Below, one piece after another: positions 25,646 to 34,891 of a stretch of DNA of 64,000 nt. Numbering within the stretch: the first letter of the stretch is position 1; each line of letters begins with the position of its first letter. Below the pieces are notes generated by a model. That model was not told where the DNA came from. It saw nothing but the letters and a program-made list of their open reading frames with translations, and did not search any database. The translations under genes and the position numbers were made by a program. This DNA comes from Phaeocystidibacter luteus (GTDB taxonomy: Bacteria > Bacteroidota > Bacteroidia > Flavobacteriales > Schleiferiaceae). The DNA lies in NCBI RefSeq assembly GCF_008933115.1, contig NZ_WBVO01000003.1, positions 62,001 through 126,000 of the forward strand. The letters run 5' to 3'.

Positions 25646-27537
25646 GATTCCATTTTGGCGTGAAGATCGGACTTGGTCTTTTCGTAAGTGTTAAAGAAGC
25701 CATCTTCTTCACTGAGTTTCTTGTAGGTCTCCGGATCTTGAAGCTGTTCGTCCCATTCTGCCACCTGAGCTTCTAACTCTTCGATTTCCTTTTCGATGTT
25801 GGCAAGCTGACGTTCGTATTTTTTCCGCTCCTTTTCCGCTTCTCTAGCCGCTCTTTGGTCTTCTCGTGGATCTTTCTTCTTTTCCTTCTTCGCCTTCTCT
25901 TCCGAGCGTTTTTCAAGCAAGCGCATGTCTTCTACTTTTCGCTGTTCCAAGAAGAACTCAATGCCGCCAAGGTATTGCTTGATTTTCCCTTCGCGGAATT
26001 CGTAGGTTTTGTTTACCAATCCACTTAAGAAATCACGGTCGTGTGACACGAGAATTAGCGTGCCATCGTATTGTGCAAGCGCCGCTTTCAACACGTCCTT
26101 CGCACGCATGTCAAGGTGGTTCGTCGGTTCATCAAGCACGAGTACATTGGCTGGTTCAAGCATCATTTTACAAAGCGCCAACCTTCCTCGTTCACCACCT
26201 GAAAGCACTTTTACTTTCTTGTCCACATCCTCTCCAGAGAACATGAAGCTGCCCAGAATATTCCGTGCTCGCTTTCTTGTTTCATCATCAGCCGCATCTT
26301 CGATGGTTCTCAGAACGGTCTTATCACCATCCAGTGCATCGGCCTGATTTTGGGCATAGTATCCAACCTTTACCTGGTGTCCTTGGGTTACCTTACCACT
26401 GTATTCTACTTGCTCCAGAAGTACTTTTACCAGTGTGGTTTTACCCTGGCCGTTTTGTCCAACAAAGGCAAGCTTGTCACCACGCTCGATTTCAATGTCC
26501 ACATTGGTAAGCACTTGCTTCTCACCATAGGATTTATGGATGCCCTCGCCCTTCAATGCGACCTTTCCTGAATGAGGTGCAGGAGGGAAGCGGAAGTGCA
26601 TTTCGCGATCGTCGACTTCGTCAACTTCAATGACGTCCATCTTGTCCAATCGCTTGATCAAACTCTGTGCAAAGCTGGCTTTACTGGCTTTCGCACGGAA
26701 TTTATCAATCAGTTCCTGGGTTTGCTTTATCTCTTTCTCCTGATTCTTCTTGGCGGCAATTTGCTTTTCGCGGATGTCTTTTCTCAACTCCACGAATTTG
26801 TGGTAGGGCACCGGGAAGTCATAGCTACGTCCGAGCGATATCTCAATGGTCCGGTTCGTTGCATTGTTGAGGAAGGCCCTATCGTGTGACACAATAATGG
26901 CGGCTTGCTGATTCTCTTTCAGGAATTCCTCCAACCACATGATAGATTCGATATCCAAGTGGTTCGTCGGCTCATCCAGGAGGAGAAGGTCATTGCTTTG
27001 CAGTAGAATCTTTGCAAGTTCTACGCGCATCTGCCATCCTCCAGAGAAGGTTTCGATGTTTCGTTTGAAATCTTCTTGGGTAAATCCCAAACCTAGAAGT
27101 ACGCGCTCCATATCGGCTTGATACGTGTACCCGCCGAGTAGCTGATAGCGCTCTTGAAATTCGGTCAAGTCGTGGACGAGATCCATGTACGACTGGCTCT
27201 CGTAATCTTGGCGCTCGGCCAACGCGGTGTTGAGCTCTTCGAGTTTGCGTTCTAAAGATTGTATCTCCTCAAAACTGGTCGCCGTTTCCTCCCAAATGGT
27301 AATACCTTTTTTATGTTGAATATCCTGGGTTAGGAATCCAATCTTGTATCCGTTCGGTCGGGCAATCTCACCTCCGTCTTGACTAATCTTACCAGCGATG
27401 ATTTTTAATAGGGTAGACTTGCCAGCCCCATTGCGACCAATAAGGCCGATTCTATCGCCAGGATTGATGAGGAAAGAAATGTCCTGAAACAAAGTCTCAC
27501 CCCCAAAGTGTAATTCTATCTTGTTTATGCTCAACAT
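25606..27537 (-). CDS. ABC-F family ATPase (ribosome-associated)
   Basis: 643 residues from the ATG at 27535-27537 (MLSINKIELHFGG). An in-frame start at 27570 is rejected because the -7 element lies between the two. Two ABC domains without membrane segments: Walker A GRNGAGKST and GQNGQGKTT, signatures FSGGWQMRV and LSGGERGRL, Walker B LLLDEPTNHLD and LVLDEPTNHLD, a linker of about 80 residues, and a charged C-terminal coiled coil (about 540-643). This is the Uup/YheS-like layout of ABC-F translation factors. Resistance function cannot be inferred. Confidence 0.93.
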   Translation of the reverse strand: MLSINKIELHFGGETLFQDISFLINPGDRIGLIGRNGAGKSTLLKIIAGKISQDGGEIARPNGYKIGFLTQDIQHKKGITIWEETATSFEEIQSLERKLEELNTALAERQDYESQSYMDLVHDLTEFQERYQLLGGYTYQADMERVLLGLGFTQEDFKRNIETFSGGWQMRVELAKILLQSNDLLLLDEPTNHLDIESIMWLEEFLKENQQAAIIVSHDRAFLNNATNRTIEISLGRSYDFPVPYHKFVELRKDIREKQIAAKKNQEKEIKQTQELIDKFRAKASKASFAQSLIKRLDKMDVIEVDEVDDREMHFRFPPAPHSGKVALKGEGIHKSYGEKQVLTNVDIEIERGDKLAFVGQNGQGKTTLVKVLLEQVEYSGKVTQGHQVKVGYYAQNQADALDGDKTVLRTIEDAADDETRKRARNILGSFMFSGEDVDKKVKVLSGGERGRLALCKMMLEPANVLVLDEPTNHLDMRAKDVLKAALAQYDGTLILVSHDRDFLSGLVNKTYEFREGKIKQYLGGIEFFLEQRKVEDMRLLEKRSEEKAKKEKKKDPREDQRAAREAEKERKKYERQLANIEKEIEELEAQVAEWDEQLQDPETYKKLSEEDGFFNTYEKTKSDLHAKMESWEETHEKLESLS

Positions 27538-27543
27538 CGGTGA

Positions 27544-27551
27544 CAAAAGTA
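27544..27551 (-). promoter_or_regulatory. ABC-F gene -7 promoter element
   Basis: Minus-strand TACTTTTG is a perfect TAnnTTTG element ending 6 bases before the ATG at 27537. This predicts a leaderless or very short-leader transcript. Confidence 0.5.
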
Positions 27552-27574
27552 ACACAGCGATTGTGCTCATGCAT

Positions 27575-27582
27575 TACCTTTG
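27575..27582 (+). promoter_or_regulatory. DUF983 gene -7 promoter element
   Basis: TACCTTTG, 17 bases before the ATG at 27600, fits TAnnTTTG. It is divergent from the ABC-F promoter about 25 bases away, so the two may interfere. Confidence 0.5.
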
Positions 27583-27599
27583 CTTGAAAATCCAGACCC

Positions 27600-27989
27600 A
27601 TGCTCGGAAAAGGGACGAAAGTCTACGGTATTCTGAAGAATAAATGCCCTCGTTGTCATGAGGGAGACGTGTTTCCAAACAAGAATCCTTATCAATTAAG
27701 CAAGCTCACTAAGGTGAATGACCACTGTGATGTGTGCGGGCAAAGTTTTGAGCCGGAGCCTAATTTCTATTACGGAGCGATGTACGTCAGCTACGGATTC
27801 AATGTGGCGCTTTTCGTAGCCTCATTTGTGATAGGCAAGTACATTCTTGGCTTAGAAACAGCCGGGGTAATTGCGCTCTTGGTGGGCGTAGTTCTGATTC
27901 TGACTCCTTATATCTTTCGCTTGAGTCGTATTACTTGGCTTCACATCAACGTGAAGTACAAGAAAGATGAGCTCACGAAAAACGACTGA
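27600..27989 (+). CDS. DUF983 family membrane protein
   Basis: 129 residues. An N-terminal zinc-ribbon-like part has two CxxC pairs (CPRCHEGD near residue 16 and CDVCGQSF near 45), then two membrane segments (about 64-84 and 88-108). Function is unknown for DUF983. The family is common as a single gene in Bacteroidetes and Alphaproteobacteria. Its 3' end overlaps the convergent FAD oxidoreductase by 17 bases. Confidence 0.85.
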   Translation: MLGKGTKVYGILKNKCPRCHEGDVFPNKNPYQLSKLTKVNDHCDVCGQSFEPEPNFYYGAMYVSYGFNVALFVASFVIGKYILGLETAGVIALLVGVVLILTPYIFRLSRITWLHINVKYKKDELTKND

Positions 27990-29001
27990 TGTTTACTTCC
28001 GGCGGTAGGTTCGTACCATCGGTAAGGTAGTTTACCATGTGGTTTGCGAGCCAGGGTGCCATGAGTATGCCGCGCGATCCTAGGCCGTTGAATATATATG
28101 AGTTCGGAATTTCATCCGAACGGCCAAGTAATGGTTTGCGATCCTTCACATTTGGCCGCACGCCAGCCTCGTGTTTCACAATCTCAAAGGGGCAGTCTAC
28201 AAGTTTGGACCAAGCTTCTACAAGTTGCTCTTCTCCCTTGGTCGTGGGTTCCGTATCCAGCTGATCCCAAGAGTAAGTAGCCCCAACCTTGTACAGGTCA
28301 CCTCCCCATGGCATGATAAACATGTTTCCATGCAAGATGTGATCGAGTTTTAGCTCGGGAGCTTTTACAATGAGAACCTCACCTTTAGTTGGACTAAAGG
28401 GTAAGTGAGGGAAATGGGCGTTTGCAGAGACAAAACCGTTACACCAGATAATATTACTGTATTGATTGCCATTCCATGTCCACACATGCTTGTAGTCAAG
28501 GTCTGCCATTTTCACTTGGTCCTCAATAAAGCTGTCTTGAGAGCTTAGAAACGCCTTCCAGGCCTCTATCATTCCTTCAACGTTCACTCGTCCGCTGCCA
28601 CTTACTTCGCCTAGCTTGTGGGCGCGAATGCGTGGGTTGGGGTTAGGAATGATTTCGCCGATGAGTTCTTCGAACTTGGGCTTTTCGCTGAGCGCATCCC
28701 AATCATTTTCAGTACCAGGGTCTGGCAGAATCTCCCAAACGGGTTTGTGCTGCAGAAAGTTGGAATTAGTTAGCCGTTCCATTTCACGGTAGAAGGGAAG
28801 AAGGGCATTCAGCATGGCATGCGCTTGCCAAACTACTCTGCGTCGTTTTAATACAAGTGGATTGTACAAGCCGCTAGCCACTTTAGATGCCGTGCTTGGT
28901 TTGACATGGTCGACGACGTCGAAGCTCAACCCGCGCTTGTAAAGTTCGAAGCTGAGGGTTGTTCCGGCTATGCCTTGACCGATGATGAGATAGTCCTTCA
29001 T
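27973..29001 (-). CDS. FAD-dependent oxidoreductase, DAO family
   Basis: 342 residues. The N-terminal dinucleotide loop IIGQGIAGTTLSFEL (residues 6-20) and a C-terminal GLGSRGILMAPWLA motif are typical of D-amino acid oxidase-like flavoenzymes (the MnmC C-terminal domain and ThiO are in the same family). Substrate unknown. From memory a gene of this family lies next to gldK-N in Flavobacterium too; no link to gliding is proven. The ATG sits 10 bases after the terminator that ends the gld operon. Confidence 0.85.
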   Translation of the reverse strand: MKDYLIIGQGIAGTTLSFELYKRGLSFDVVDHVKPSTASKVASGLYNPLVLKRRRVVWQAHAMLNALLPFYREMERLTNSNFLQHKPVWEILPDPGTENDWDALSEKPKFEELIGEIIPNPNPRIRAHKLGEVSGSGRVNVEGMIEAWKAFLSSQDSFIEDQVKMADLDYKHVWTWNGNQYSNIIWCNGFVSANAHFPHLPFSPTKGEVLIVKAPELKLDHILHGNMFIMPWGGDLYKVGATYSWDQLDTEPTTKGEEQLVEAWSKLVDCPFEIVKHEAGVRPNVKDRKPLLGRSDEIPNSYIFNGLGSRGILMAPWLANHMVNYLTDGTNLPPEVNISRFS

Positions 29002-29011
29002 GTGAAAACAA

Positions 29012-29038
29012 AAAAGGCCGCCCTAAGGGCGACCTTTT
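29012..29038 (-). terminator. Terminator of the sprF-gldKLMN operon
   Basis: A 12-pair stem with one mismatch (C18/A32 of the 29000 block) and a 3-base loop is flanked by A and T runs on each side. On the minus strand it reads AAAAGGTCGCCC, TTA, GGGCGGCCTTTT. It lies between gldN and the downstream oxidoreductase gene. Confidence 0.85.
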
Positions 29039-29053
29039 AAAATATCTGTTTGC

Positions 29054-29911
29054 TTAGAATTCCCACAAGTCGTGCTCGTAATTGCGCAATCTTTCTTTGA
29101 TGCGTTGTGCCTCTAGGAGCTGATCCATTGCGGAAGCTCGTTTGTAGTCGGCTACGGTACGATCATATGTATTGTCTTCTTTGTAGATGACAGAGTTGAA
29201 CATACGAAGGTGGAAAATCTGATCGAAAGTCAAACGCTGCTGATTGTTGTACGGGTTGTACGCTACGTGAGTAGCGAGAACCTGACGAGCATCTGGGAAC
29301 CAAATCCAGAAGAGTGGATAGGTTACAGACTCGTTTTCGAGGTCACGTACAACAGGAGCAATTCCGATGATTCTGTTCTTCATCTCTCCACGCTGCTTGT
29401 CGAAGTACCAATCCGACTTAATCTGCCAGTAAACAACACTGTTAGATTTAATCTGTAGGGTATCTGTCGTCAAGGTGTCCATCGGGTTATCTGGATCCGT
29501 AATCGCGTTGATTTTGAATACAGACTGCTCGATTTCGCTTGGAGAAAGAGGAAGTGTGAACTTGTCATCACGGAAAACCTCAGTGATTTGGCCTTCTTCA
29601 ACGATTCCATCGATAAGAGCTGAAAAGAGGCTCTTACGATCTGGAAGTGGCTGAATAGGATAATACAGCGGGTGATTAATCTTCTCACGGACGTCGATTC
29701 TCTCCCAGTGACGGGTTGACCAGAAGATATCGTCCTGACGCAAGAATGGGTAAGGAATCACACGGCTGTTCTGATAGTGCAACCCAAGGTCTCCCTCGCG
29801 AGGAACGATACCATCGTCCTCCGGAGTTAGTGCTTGTGCATGGGCTGCCAGTCCGAAGCCGATAAAGGCCAGACTGAGAATCCACTTATGTGAGCTGATT
29901 AATCGATTCAT
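29054..29911 (-). CDS. gldN: T9SS/gliding protein GldN (PorN)
   Basis: 285 residues with a signal peptide (to about A25-Q26). GldN forms the periplasmic ring of the type IX secretion system with lipoprotein GldK under the outer membrane. Family features include the DDIFWSTRHWERIDVREKINHPLYYP segment (split here across residues about 62-90) and FWIWFPDARQVLA near 205. It is the last gene of sprF-gldK-gldL-gldM-gldN, followed by a strong terminator. Confidence 0.95.
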   Translation of the reverse strand: MNRLISSHKWILSLAFIGFGLAAHAQALTPEDDGIVPREGDLGLHYQNSRVIPYPFLRQDDIFWSTRHWERIDVREKINHPLYYPIQPLPDRKSLFSALIDGIVEEGQITEVFRDDKFTLPLSPSEIEQSVFKINAITDPDNPMDTLTTDTLQIKSNSVVYWQIKSDWYFDKQRGEMKNRIIGIAPVVRDLENESVTYPLFWIWFPDARQVLATHVAYNPYNNQQRLTFDQIFHLRMFNSVIYKEDNTYDRTVADYKRASAMDQLLEAQRIKERLRNYEHDLWEF

Positions 29912-29928
29912 AATCGTTTCTTTTTCTC

Positions 29929-31470
29929 TTAGTTAAGGTCTAGAGGTAACGAAGCAACGTTCGTAACCTTGTTGTTAGTGCCCTTAATAACTGCCTCTAC
30001 GTTTCTAATGATGATTGTAGAACCAGTTCTTGCAGCTTCGATGGCAGCACGAGCGTTAGACGTCATGCGGTTACCGTTGATGCGGAAAGGAGCGCTACCA
30101 GGTACGATAACTTCGAACTTAGTTACTTCCAATTCGAGGTCAAACGCGAAGTCTGGATAAGCAGCTTCGATTGGTGCACTTGCAATTGCAGATGCAGAGT
30201 ATGGACCAGGAGTGCTACGACGGTAGATGCGTGCTTCCGCTTTCGGGAGACCCTTGATACGGAATGGACGTGAACCTACGCTACGAACAGTACCATCATC
30301 TTCACGAACACCTACTGAGATAGTAATCTCACGTTGGTTCAAAGTAGTAACGTCTGCTTCGTACACACCAGGTGACTTTTGACGTACACCAGGGCCATTT
30401 ACTACGAGATTCTCTGGTTGTACACCTGGTACAGAAATCTCCAATGGGTTCTTCACCTGACGGTAAAGTACGTTCATCTTAGTTGGAGAGATTACTGCAG
30501 TTGGTGGAGCAACGATGTAAGATCCTTCGAAAGTAATCGCTGAATCAGCACCTGGAAGTAGAATAGAGCCTGAGAAGGTCTTTTCTCCAACACCAGTTCC
30601 TGGAAGTACAACTCGTGCACGACCTGCTTCGATATCTTCAGCAGCAATTTCCTGACCGTTCAATGTGAACGTAGGGTTTTGTGAATCGTCGTAAGCAGCA
30701 AGGAAGATTTCAGCTTCAAACTGGTCACCTTGGGTGATGTAGTTCGATTTAGCATCGATGAATGGACGAACCGTAGTAAACTTAACAGTTCCCATGTCGA
30801 TACCTTGCATGAACTCTTCGAGCATGTCTGATTCCGCACGACGAACGTTGGATTGAATCTCGGTCAAGTTCGTGATCACACCTGCAAGTGGAAGTTCGGC
30901 AAACTTGCGCTCTTCCCATTGCTTCGGAGTGTCTTCGCCTTCAACCTTAACTGGATCGAAGTTGAACTTTTGCTCGATGCTTGCAATCATCGCAGCATCG
31001 TTACCAGCGTTTTCAAGTAGGAATGCTTTGTAACGCTCAAGTGCTTCGCGAATTTCTTTTGCTTTACCACCACCACCGATGTCTTTTGAATTCAACATTA
31101 CGTTGGTTGGGGTGTCGCGGTCGTCAGAACCTTTGAACATCCCGTCCTCAGCTCTACCACCGGTTTTCTCAATCATTTCGCGTTTAACGTCCTCGATGAG
31201 CTGCCAGGTGCTTTGAGCAATTGGCTTCAACTGCTGAGCTCTCTCATTCCACTCTTCGGCACGCTTATTTTCTTTAGCCTCATTTGCTAATGAGGTATAG
31301 AGGACTTCGTTACCTCTGTCCACAGTGCTCACCGTTGCCTCCATACTGTCGTTAATCTCAGTAAGAGCTCGGAGAATCTCCTGTGATACGTTCAACGCCA
31401 GCATCGCTGTCAACACGAGATACATCATGTTGATCATCTTCTGACGTGGTGTTAATTTACCTCCTGCCAT
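29929..31470 (-). CDS. gldM: T9SS/gliding motor protein GldM (PorM)
   Basis: 513 residues. One N-terminal membrane helix (about 13-32, MINMMYLVLTAMLALNVS) is followed by a helical and then three beta periplasmic domains. GldM with GldL makes the proton-driven rotary motor of T9SS and gliding. N-terminus MAGGKLTPRQKMINMMYLVL is diagnostic. It lies 46 bases after gldL. Length matches Flavobacterium GldM (about 513). Confidence 0.96.
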   Translation of the reverse strand: MAGGKLTPRQKMINMMYLVLTAMLALNVSQEILRALTEINDSMEATVSTVDRGNEVLYTSLANEAKENKRAEEWNERAQQLKPIAQSTWQLIEDVKREMIEKTGGRAEDGMFKGSDDRDTPTNVMLNSKDIGGGGKAKEIREALERYKAFLLENAGNDAAMIASIEQKFNFDPVKVEGEDTPKQWEERKFAELPLAGVITNLTEIQSNVRRAESDMLEEFMQGIDMGTVKFTTVRPFIDAKSNYITQGDQFEAEIFLAAYDDSQNPTFTLNGQEIAAEDIEAGRARVVLPGTGVGEKTFSGSILLPGADSAITFEGSYIVAPPTAVISPTKMNVLYRQVKNPLEISVPGVQPENLVVNGPGVRQKSPGVYEADVTTLNQREITISVGVREDDGTVRSVGSRPFRIKGLPKAEARIYRRSTPGPYSASAIASAPIEAAYPDFAFDLELEVTKFEVIVPGSAPFRINGNRMTSNARAAIEAARTGSTIIIRNVEAVIKGTNNKVTNVASLPLDLN

Positions 31471-31516
31471 TTTTATTTACTTCAGTAGTGTTTACGTTCA
31501 GTTTAATGACAGGTGA

Positions 31517-32188
31517 TTATGAGCGGTTTCCGCCCATAGCGCTCAACATGTTTCCGTATACGTTGTTGAGGTTGCTGATATTCTGGACCAATGAAGAAAC
31601 TTCAGTAGCGAGTTTCTCAGAGTCGTTCATAGAAGTACCAAGCTTTTCCATAAGGTTGTTTTGCATCTCAACCTGGCTAGAAGTGTTTTCGAGTTGAACA
31701 GCGTAAAGTGCGTTCAAAGACTCCATGTTCTTGCTAGCTTCTAGAAGTTGAGTGCTGTATTCTTGAGTTGCACCGGCCGCATCAACAGCTGTGTTGAGGC
31801 TCGAGGCAGTGTCACCCAATCGACGCATTCCGTCTCCAAGGCTTTGAATCAATTCTGGACCAATCTTAGCGTCTTCGAGCATTTTGTCAAGCTCTTGAGT
31901 AGCGCTGAGTGCAGGAGTGTTACCTCTGCGATCGTCCATGTCTGGATCCTCCATTCCAGCTAGTTCAGGGTAAACCAATGCCCAATCGTACTCTTCGTGT
32001 GGCTTCTCAAATGCAGAGAAGAAGAAGATTACTGATTCCGTTCCAAGACCTACAATCAACATGTAGTTTGCACCTGGAAGGTGAAGAATTTTGAAGAGTG
32101 CACCTAGGATTACTACCGCTGCACCGATACCGTAGAGCTTCGCCATGAAGTTCTTGAAGCCCTTACCATTTACATCAATTAATGCCAT
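31517..32188 (-). CDS. gldL: T9SS/gliding motor protein GldL (PorL)
   Basis: 223 residues: two membrane helices (about 15-35 and 41-57) with conserved E49-type acid in the second (GLGTESVIFFFSAFE), then a long cytoplasmic alpha-helical tail (80-223). It forms the inner-membrane pentamer around the GldM dimer and conducts protons. N-terminal NFMAKLYGIGAAVVILGALFK matches the family. Confidence 0.95.
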   Translation of the reverse strand: MALIDVNGKGFKNFMAKLYGIGAAVVILGALFKILHLPGANYMLIVGLGTESVIFFFSAFEKPHEEYDWALVYPELAGMEDPDMDDRRGNTPALSATQELDKMLEDAKIGPELIQSLGDGMRRLGDTASSLNTAVDAAGATQEYSTQLLEASKNMESLNALYAVQLENTSSQVEMQNNLMEKLGTSMNDSEKLATEVSSLVQNISNLNNVYGNMLSAMGGNRS

Positions 32189-32241
32189 TTTTCCAACAGA
32201 TATTTAAGGGTTAGCAAATTTTTGGGGTACTTGGGAGAGAT

Positions 32242-33690
32242 TTAGAAATCACCCGGATCTCTACCCAAGAAGTTTTGGACAGTACGGAAGCCGATGTAGC
32301 TCTTCGCGGTGTCCTGGAACTCGTATGCTCTAGAACCATTCTGCATGAAGTAAGCGATGTCTTTCCAAGATCCACCGCGAATTACTTTACGCTTCATAGT
32401 TTCAGATTCATAGTCGTATGCGTTGTATTTAAAATCAGGGTTGAAGTCGTTTACATAGTAGTAAGACGCTTCCTCATAAGCTGTGCTTGTCCACTCTGCT
32501 ACGTTACCACCCATACAGTATAGGTTGTAGCCATTTGGTGAGTAAGAAGTAGCCTTCACTGGATAGAATCCTCCATCAGCAGTGAGGTTACCGCGCATCG
32601 GCTTAAAGTTGGCCAAGAAGCAACCAGAGCTGTTCGTAGCATATGGTCCACCCCAAGGGTACATAGTCAATTCTGATCCTCCACGAGCAGCGTACTCCCA
32701 TTCAGCCTCAGTAGGAAGACGGAATTCGTGCTCTTGCATCATTTGGTTACGTGCAAGGAAGTCGTGACGATACTTTGAACGCCAGTTACAGAATGCATTT
32801 GCTTGCTTCCAAGTCACACCAACAACCGGATAGTCATCGTATGCTGGGTGCCAGAAGTACTTATCGTGCATAGGCTCGTTGAACGAGTATGAGAAGTCAG
32901 CAATCCATACCAAGGTATCTGGATAGATATTGATCACCTCTTTTTCGAAGAAGCTCGAACGGTCAGAGATTTCCTGGTTATCCTTGATATAATCCTGGTA
33001 GTTCCAAGTTCTTTCGTGGAAATCGTTGTCGTCAGACGGCTCTGGATCCATCGTGTAGTCAAACTCGGCACGGTTAGACTTACGCGCTGCCTTCACTTTA
33101 TCGATCCAGAAGTATACGTAGTTCAACTGACGCGCATCAATCATCTTTCCTCCGAGGAAGCGCTCCTCAAATGGCAAGTACATTGACTCGATTACTTCGG
33201 TGTACTCAGGGCTGAGGTAGTTATCCTCTTCCCACTCTAGGTAAGGCTCCCAATTGAGGTGCTTTACCAATGAATCGTTACGAACACCTGCGAGGTACTC
33301 TTCGTAGAATGATTGTTCCCCGCCATCGCGTGGTCCATCCGCAGGGTTGATCCACTCAAATCCTTCAATTTCTTCCTCAGCGAGGCGGAAACGAGCGATT
33401 GAATCTCGAACCCATTGTACGAACTGACGGTACTCGTTATTCGTGATTTCAGTTTGATCCATGTAGAATCCACTGATTGATACCGTCTTTGATGGTGCGG
33501 CAAAGGCAGCCGGAACATCTGGGTCAGAATGGCCCATGTTGAACGATCCGGTGCGAACATACACCATACCATAAGGCTCCGTCGGGTACCACTCCGGGCG
33601 GTTTTGAACACCCACTAGTTCTCCGTGATCCGAGCTGGAACACGACGCCAACAAGGCGACTGAGATGATCGATAGTCCTAATTTATTCAT
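32242..33690 (-). CDS. gldK: T9SS/gliding lipoprotein GldK (PorK)
   Basis: 482 residues. Lipoprotein signal MNKLGLSIISVALLASC with lipobox cysteine 17, then a formylglycine-generating-enzyme/sulfatase-modifying fold: MVYVRTGSFNMG near residue 43, FYMDQTEITNNEYRQFV near 75, RLPTEAEWEYAARGG near 340 and KVIRGGSWKD near 445. GldK is the outer-membrane-anchored part of the T9SS ring with GldN. Enzymatic activity is not expected. Confidence 0.95.
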   Translation of the reverse strand: MNKLGLSIISVALLASCSSSDHGELVGVQNRPEWYPTEPYGMVYVRTGSFNMGHSDPDVPAAFAAPSKTVSISGFYMDQTEITNNEYRQFVQWVRDSIARFRLAEEEIEGFEWINPADGPRDGGEQSFYEEYLAGVRNDSLVKHLNWEPYLEWEEDNYLSPEYTEVIESMYLPFEERFLGGKMIDARQLNYVYFWIDKVKAARKSNRAEFDYTMDPEPSDDNDFHERTWNYQDYIKDNQEISDRSSFFEKEVINIYPDTLVWIADFSYSFNEPMHDKYFWHPAYDDYPVVGVTWKQANAFCNWRSKYRHDFLARNQMMQEHEFRLPTEAEWEYAARGGSELTMYPWGGPYATNSSGCFLANFKPMRGNLTADGGFYPVKATSYSPNGYNLYCMGGNVAEWTSTAYEEASYYYVNDFNPDFKYNAYDYESETMKRKVIRGGSWKDIAYFMQNGSRAYEFQDTAKSYIGFRTVQNFLGRDPGDF

Positions 33691-33766
33691 AGCGAAACGG
33701 TGTTTCCTGTCTTTGTCTGATTCTCCTTCGAGTACAGCCTGCTATATTACATTAACTGATTGATAG

Positions 33767-34720
33767 TTACAATAACCAAGTTGGATTAGCGTAACGACCC
33801 GGCTTGCGCTCCGGAATAGCAATCTTAAAGCAATAGTTTACAGAGATCTCGTGACTACCACTACTCGAAGAGTTAAGGTCACTGGTAGTCAAGTCGTAAG
33901 AGTAGGCGAGTTGCAATTCTGGCAAAATTCGATACCCCGCCATAAGGGAAATCGCATCCTGCACACGATATGTAACGCCACCCCAAATTTGATTATTGTA
34001 CATGGCCGATAGATTGATATCAGCCTGTGGATTCAATGCGCTTTCGTCAAACTTCACCATAGCCGCCGGCGTAAGAACGATGTTCGTGCCCGACAATGGG
34101 ATGTCATATCCACCCATGAGGAAGTAGTGACGTGTATGCTGAAGCTCAGTTACGCTTCCAGCTTGTGAGTCGAATTCGGTTGTCGCACCAATCAATCGAC
34201 GTGTACTAGCACCAAACCACATTGGTCCACCCTGGTAGTAGATACCAAAAGTTCCATCAATTGCAGTTCCAGAAGTTCCCTGGTTAATGATGCTTGGGTC
34301 AAGTCCCGCACCCGGATCAGGTACGATATACGATTCCCCAGACTTAATTTGGTTCGTGTATATGTCTACCGCTACACCAATGCCCAATGTTCCTTCACCC
34401 ATTTCCATCTGGTAAGCATACCCCAATCCAGCGTAAACATTTTGGAAGAATCCAATCTGATCATTTACAATGTTTAGGTAAACCCCACCGTGCAAGAGCT
34501 TAATCGGAACATCTACATTCAAGTTTTGCGTAACAGGAGCATTTTCAAAACCCACCCACTGTGAGCGGTGCATACCTGTTATACAAATACTGCCGGAGCT
34601 ACCCGCAACCCCAGGATTGTAGTACAAACGGTTATTCATAAACTGAGTAAACTGGATGTCCTGCTGTGCGAAAACGGGAACACCAGCACCCACTAGAAGT
34701 AGGAATAGTAGTTTCTTCAT
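33767..34720 (-). CDS. PorP/SprF family outer membrane protein
   Basis: 317 residues from the ATG at 34718-34720 (MKKLLFLLLVGAGVPVFAQQ), a clean signal peptide; the longer in-frame ORF from 34795 lacks one. The mature start DIQFTQFMNNRLYYNPGVAGS is the hallmark of PorP/SprF proteins, 14- to 16-strand outer membrane barrels that attach T9SS cargo with type B tails or link the ring to the outer membrane. Gene order PorP-K-L-M-N equals that of Porphyromonas porPKLMN. Confidence 0.93.
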   Translation of the reverse strand: MKKLLFLLLVGAGVPVFAQQDIQFTQFMNNRLYYNPGVAGSSGSICITGMHRSQWVGFENAPVTQNLNVDVPIKLLHGGVYLNIVNDQIGFFQNVYAGLGYAYQMEMGEGTLGIGVAVDIYTNQIKSGESYIVPDPGAGLDPSIINQGTSGTAIDGTFGIYYQGGPMWFGASTRRLIGATTEFDSQAGSVTELQHTRHYFLMGGYDIPLSGTNIVLTPAAMVKFDESALNPQADINLSAMYNNQIWGGVTYRVQDAISLMAGYRILPELQLAYSYDLTTSDLNSSSSGSHEISVNYCFKIAIPERKPGRYANPTWLL

Positions 34721-34828
34721 ATGAGCGTGCTCTGAGCTAAATTCAGCCTTGTAGCCGCCTAAGATATCAATATTATTTCTCTTAGAAGGTTTCACGACGG
34801 CAATTTAAGTTGAAGAATTCTCACACAT

Positions 34829-34846
34829 TGTGCGTTGTTTCGCACA
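34829..34846. repeat. Inverted repeat TGTGCG/CGCACA
   Basis: TGTGCG and CGCACA flank a 6-base spacer in the gap between the ureohydrolase-like gene and sprF/porP. No T run follows on the minus strand, so an operator is as likely as a terminator. Confidence 0.4.
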
Positions 34847-34891
34847 TAGTATCTTTTTTCAACCCCGAAAATCCCTACAAATCAGCAGTTT

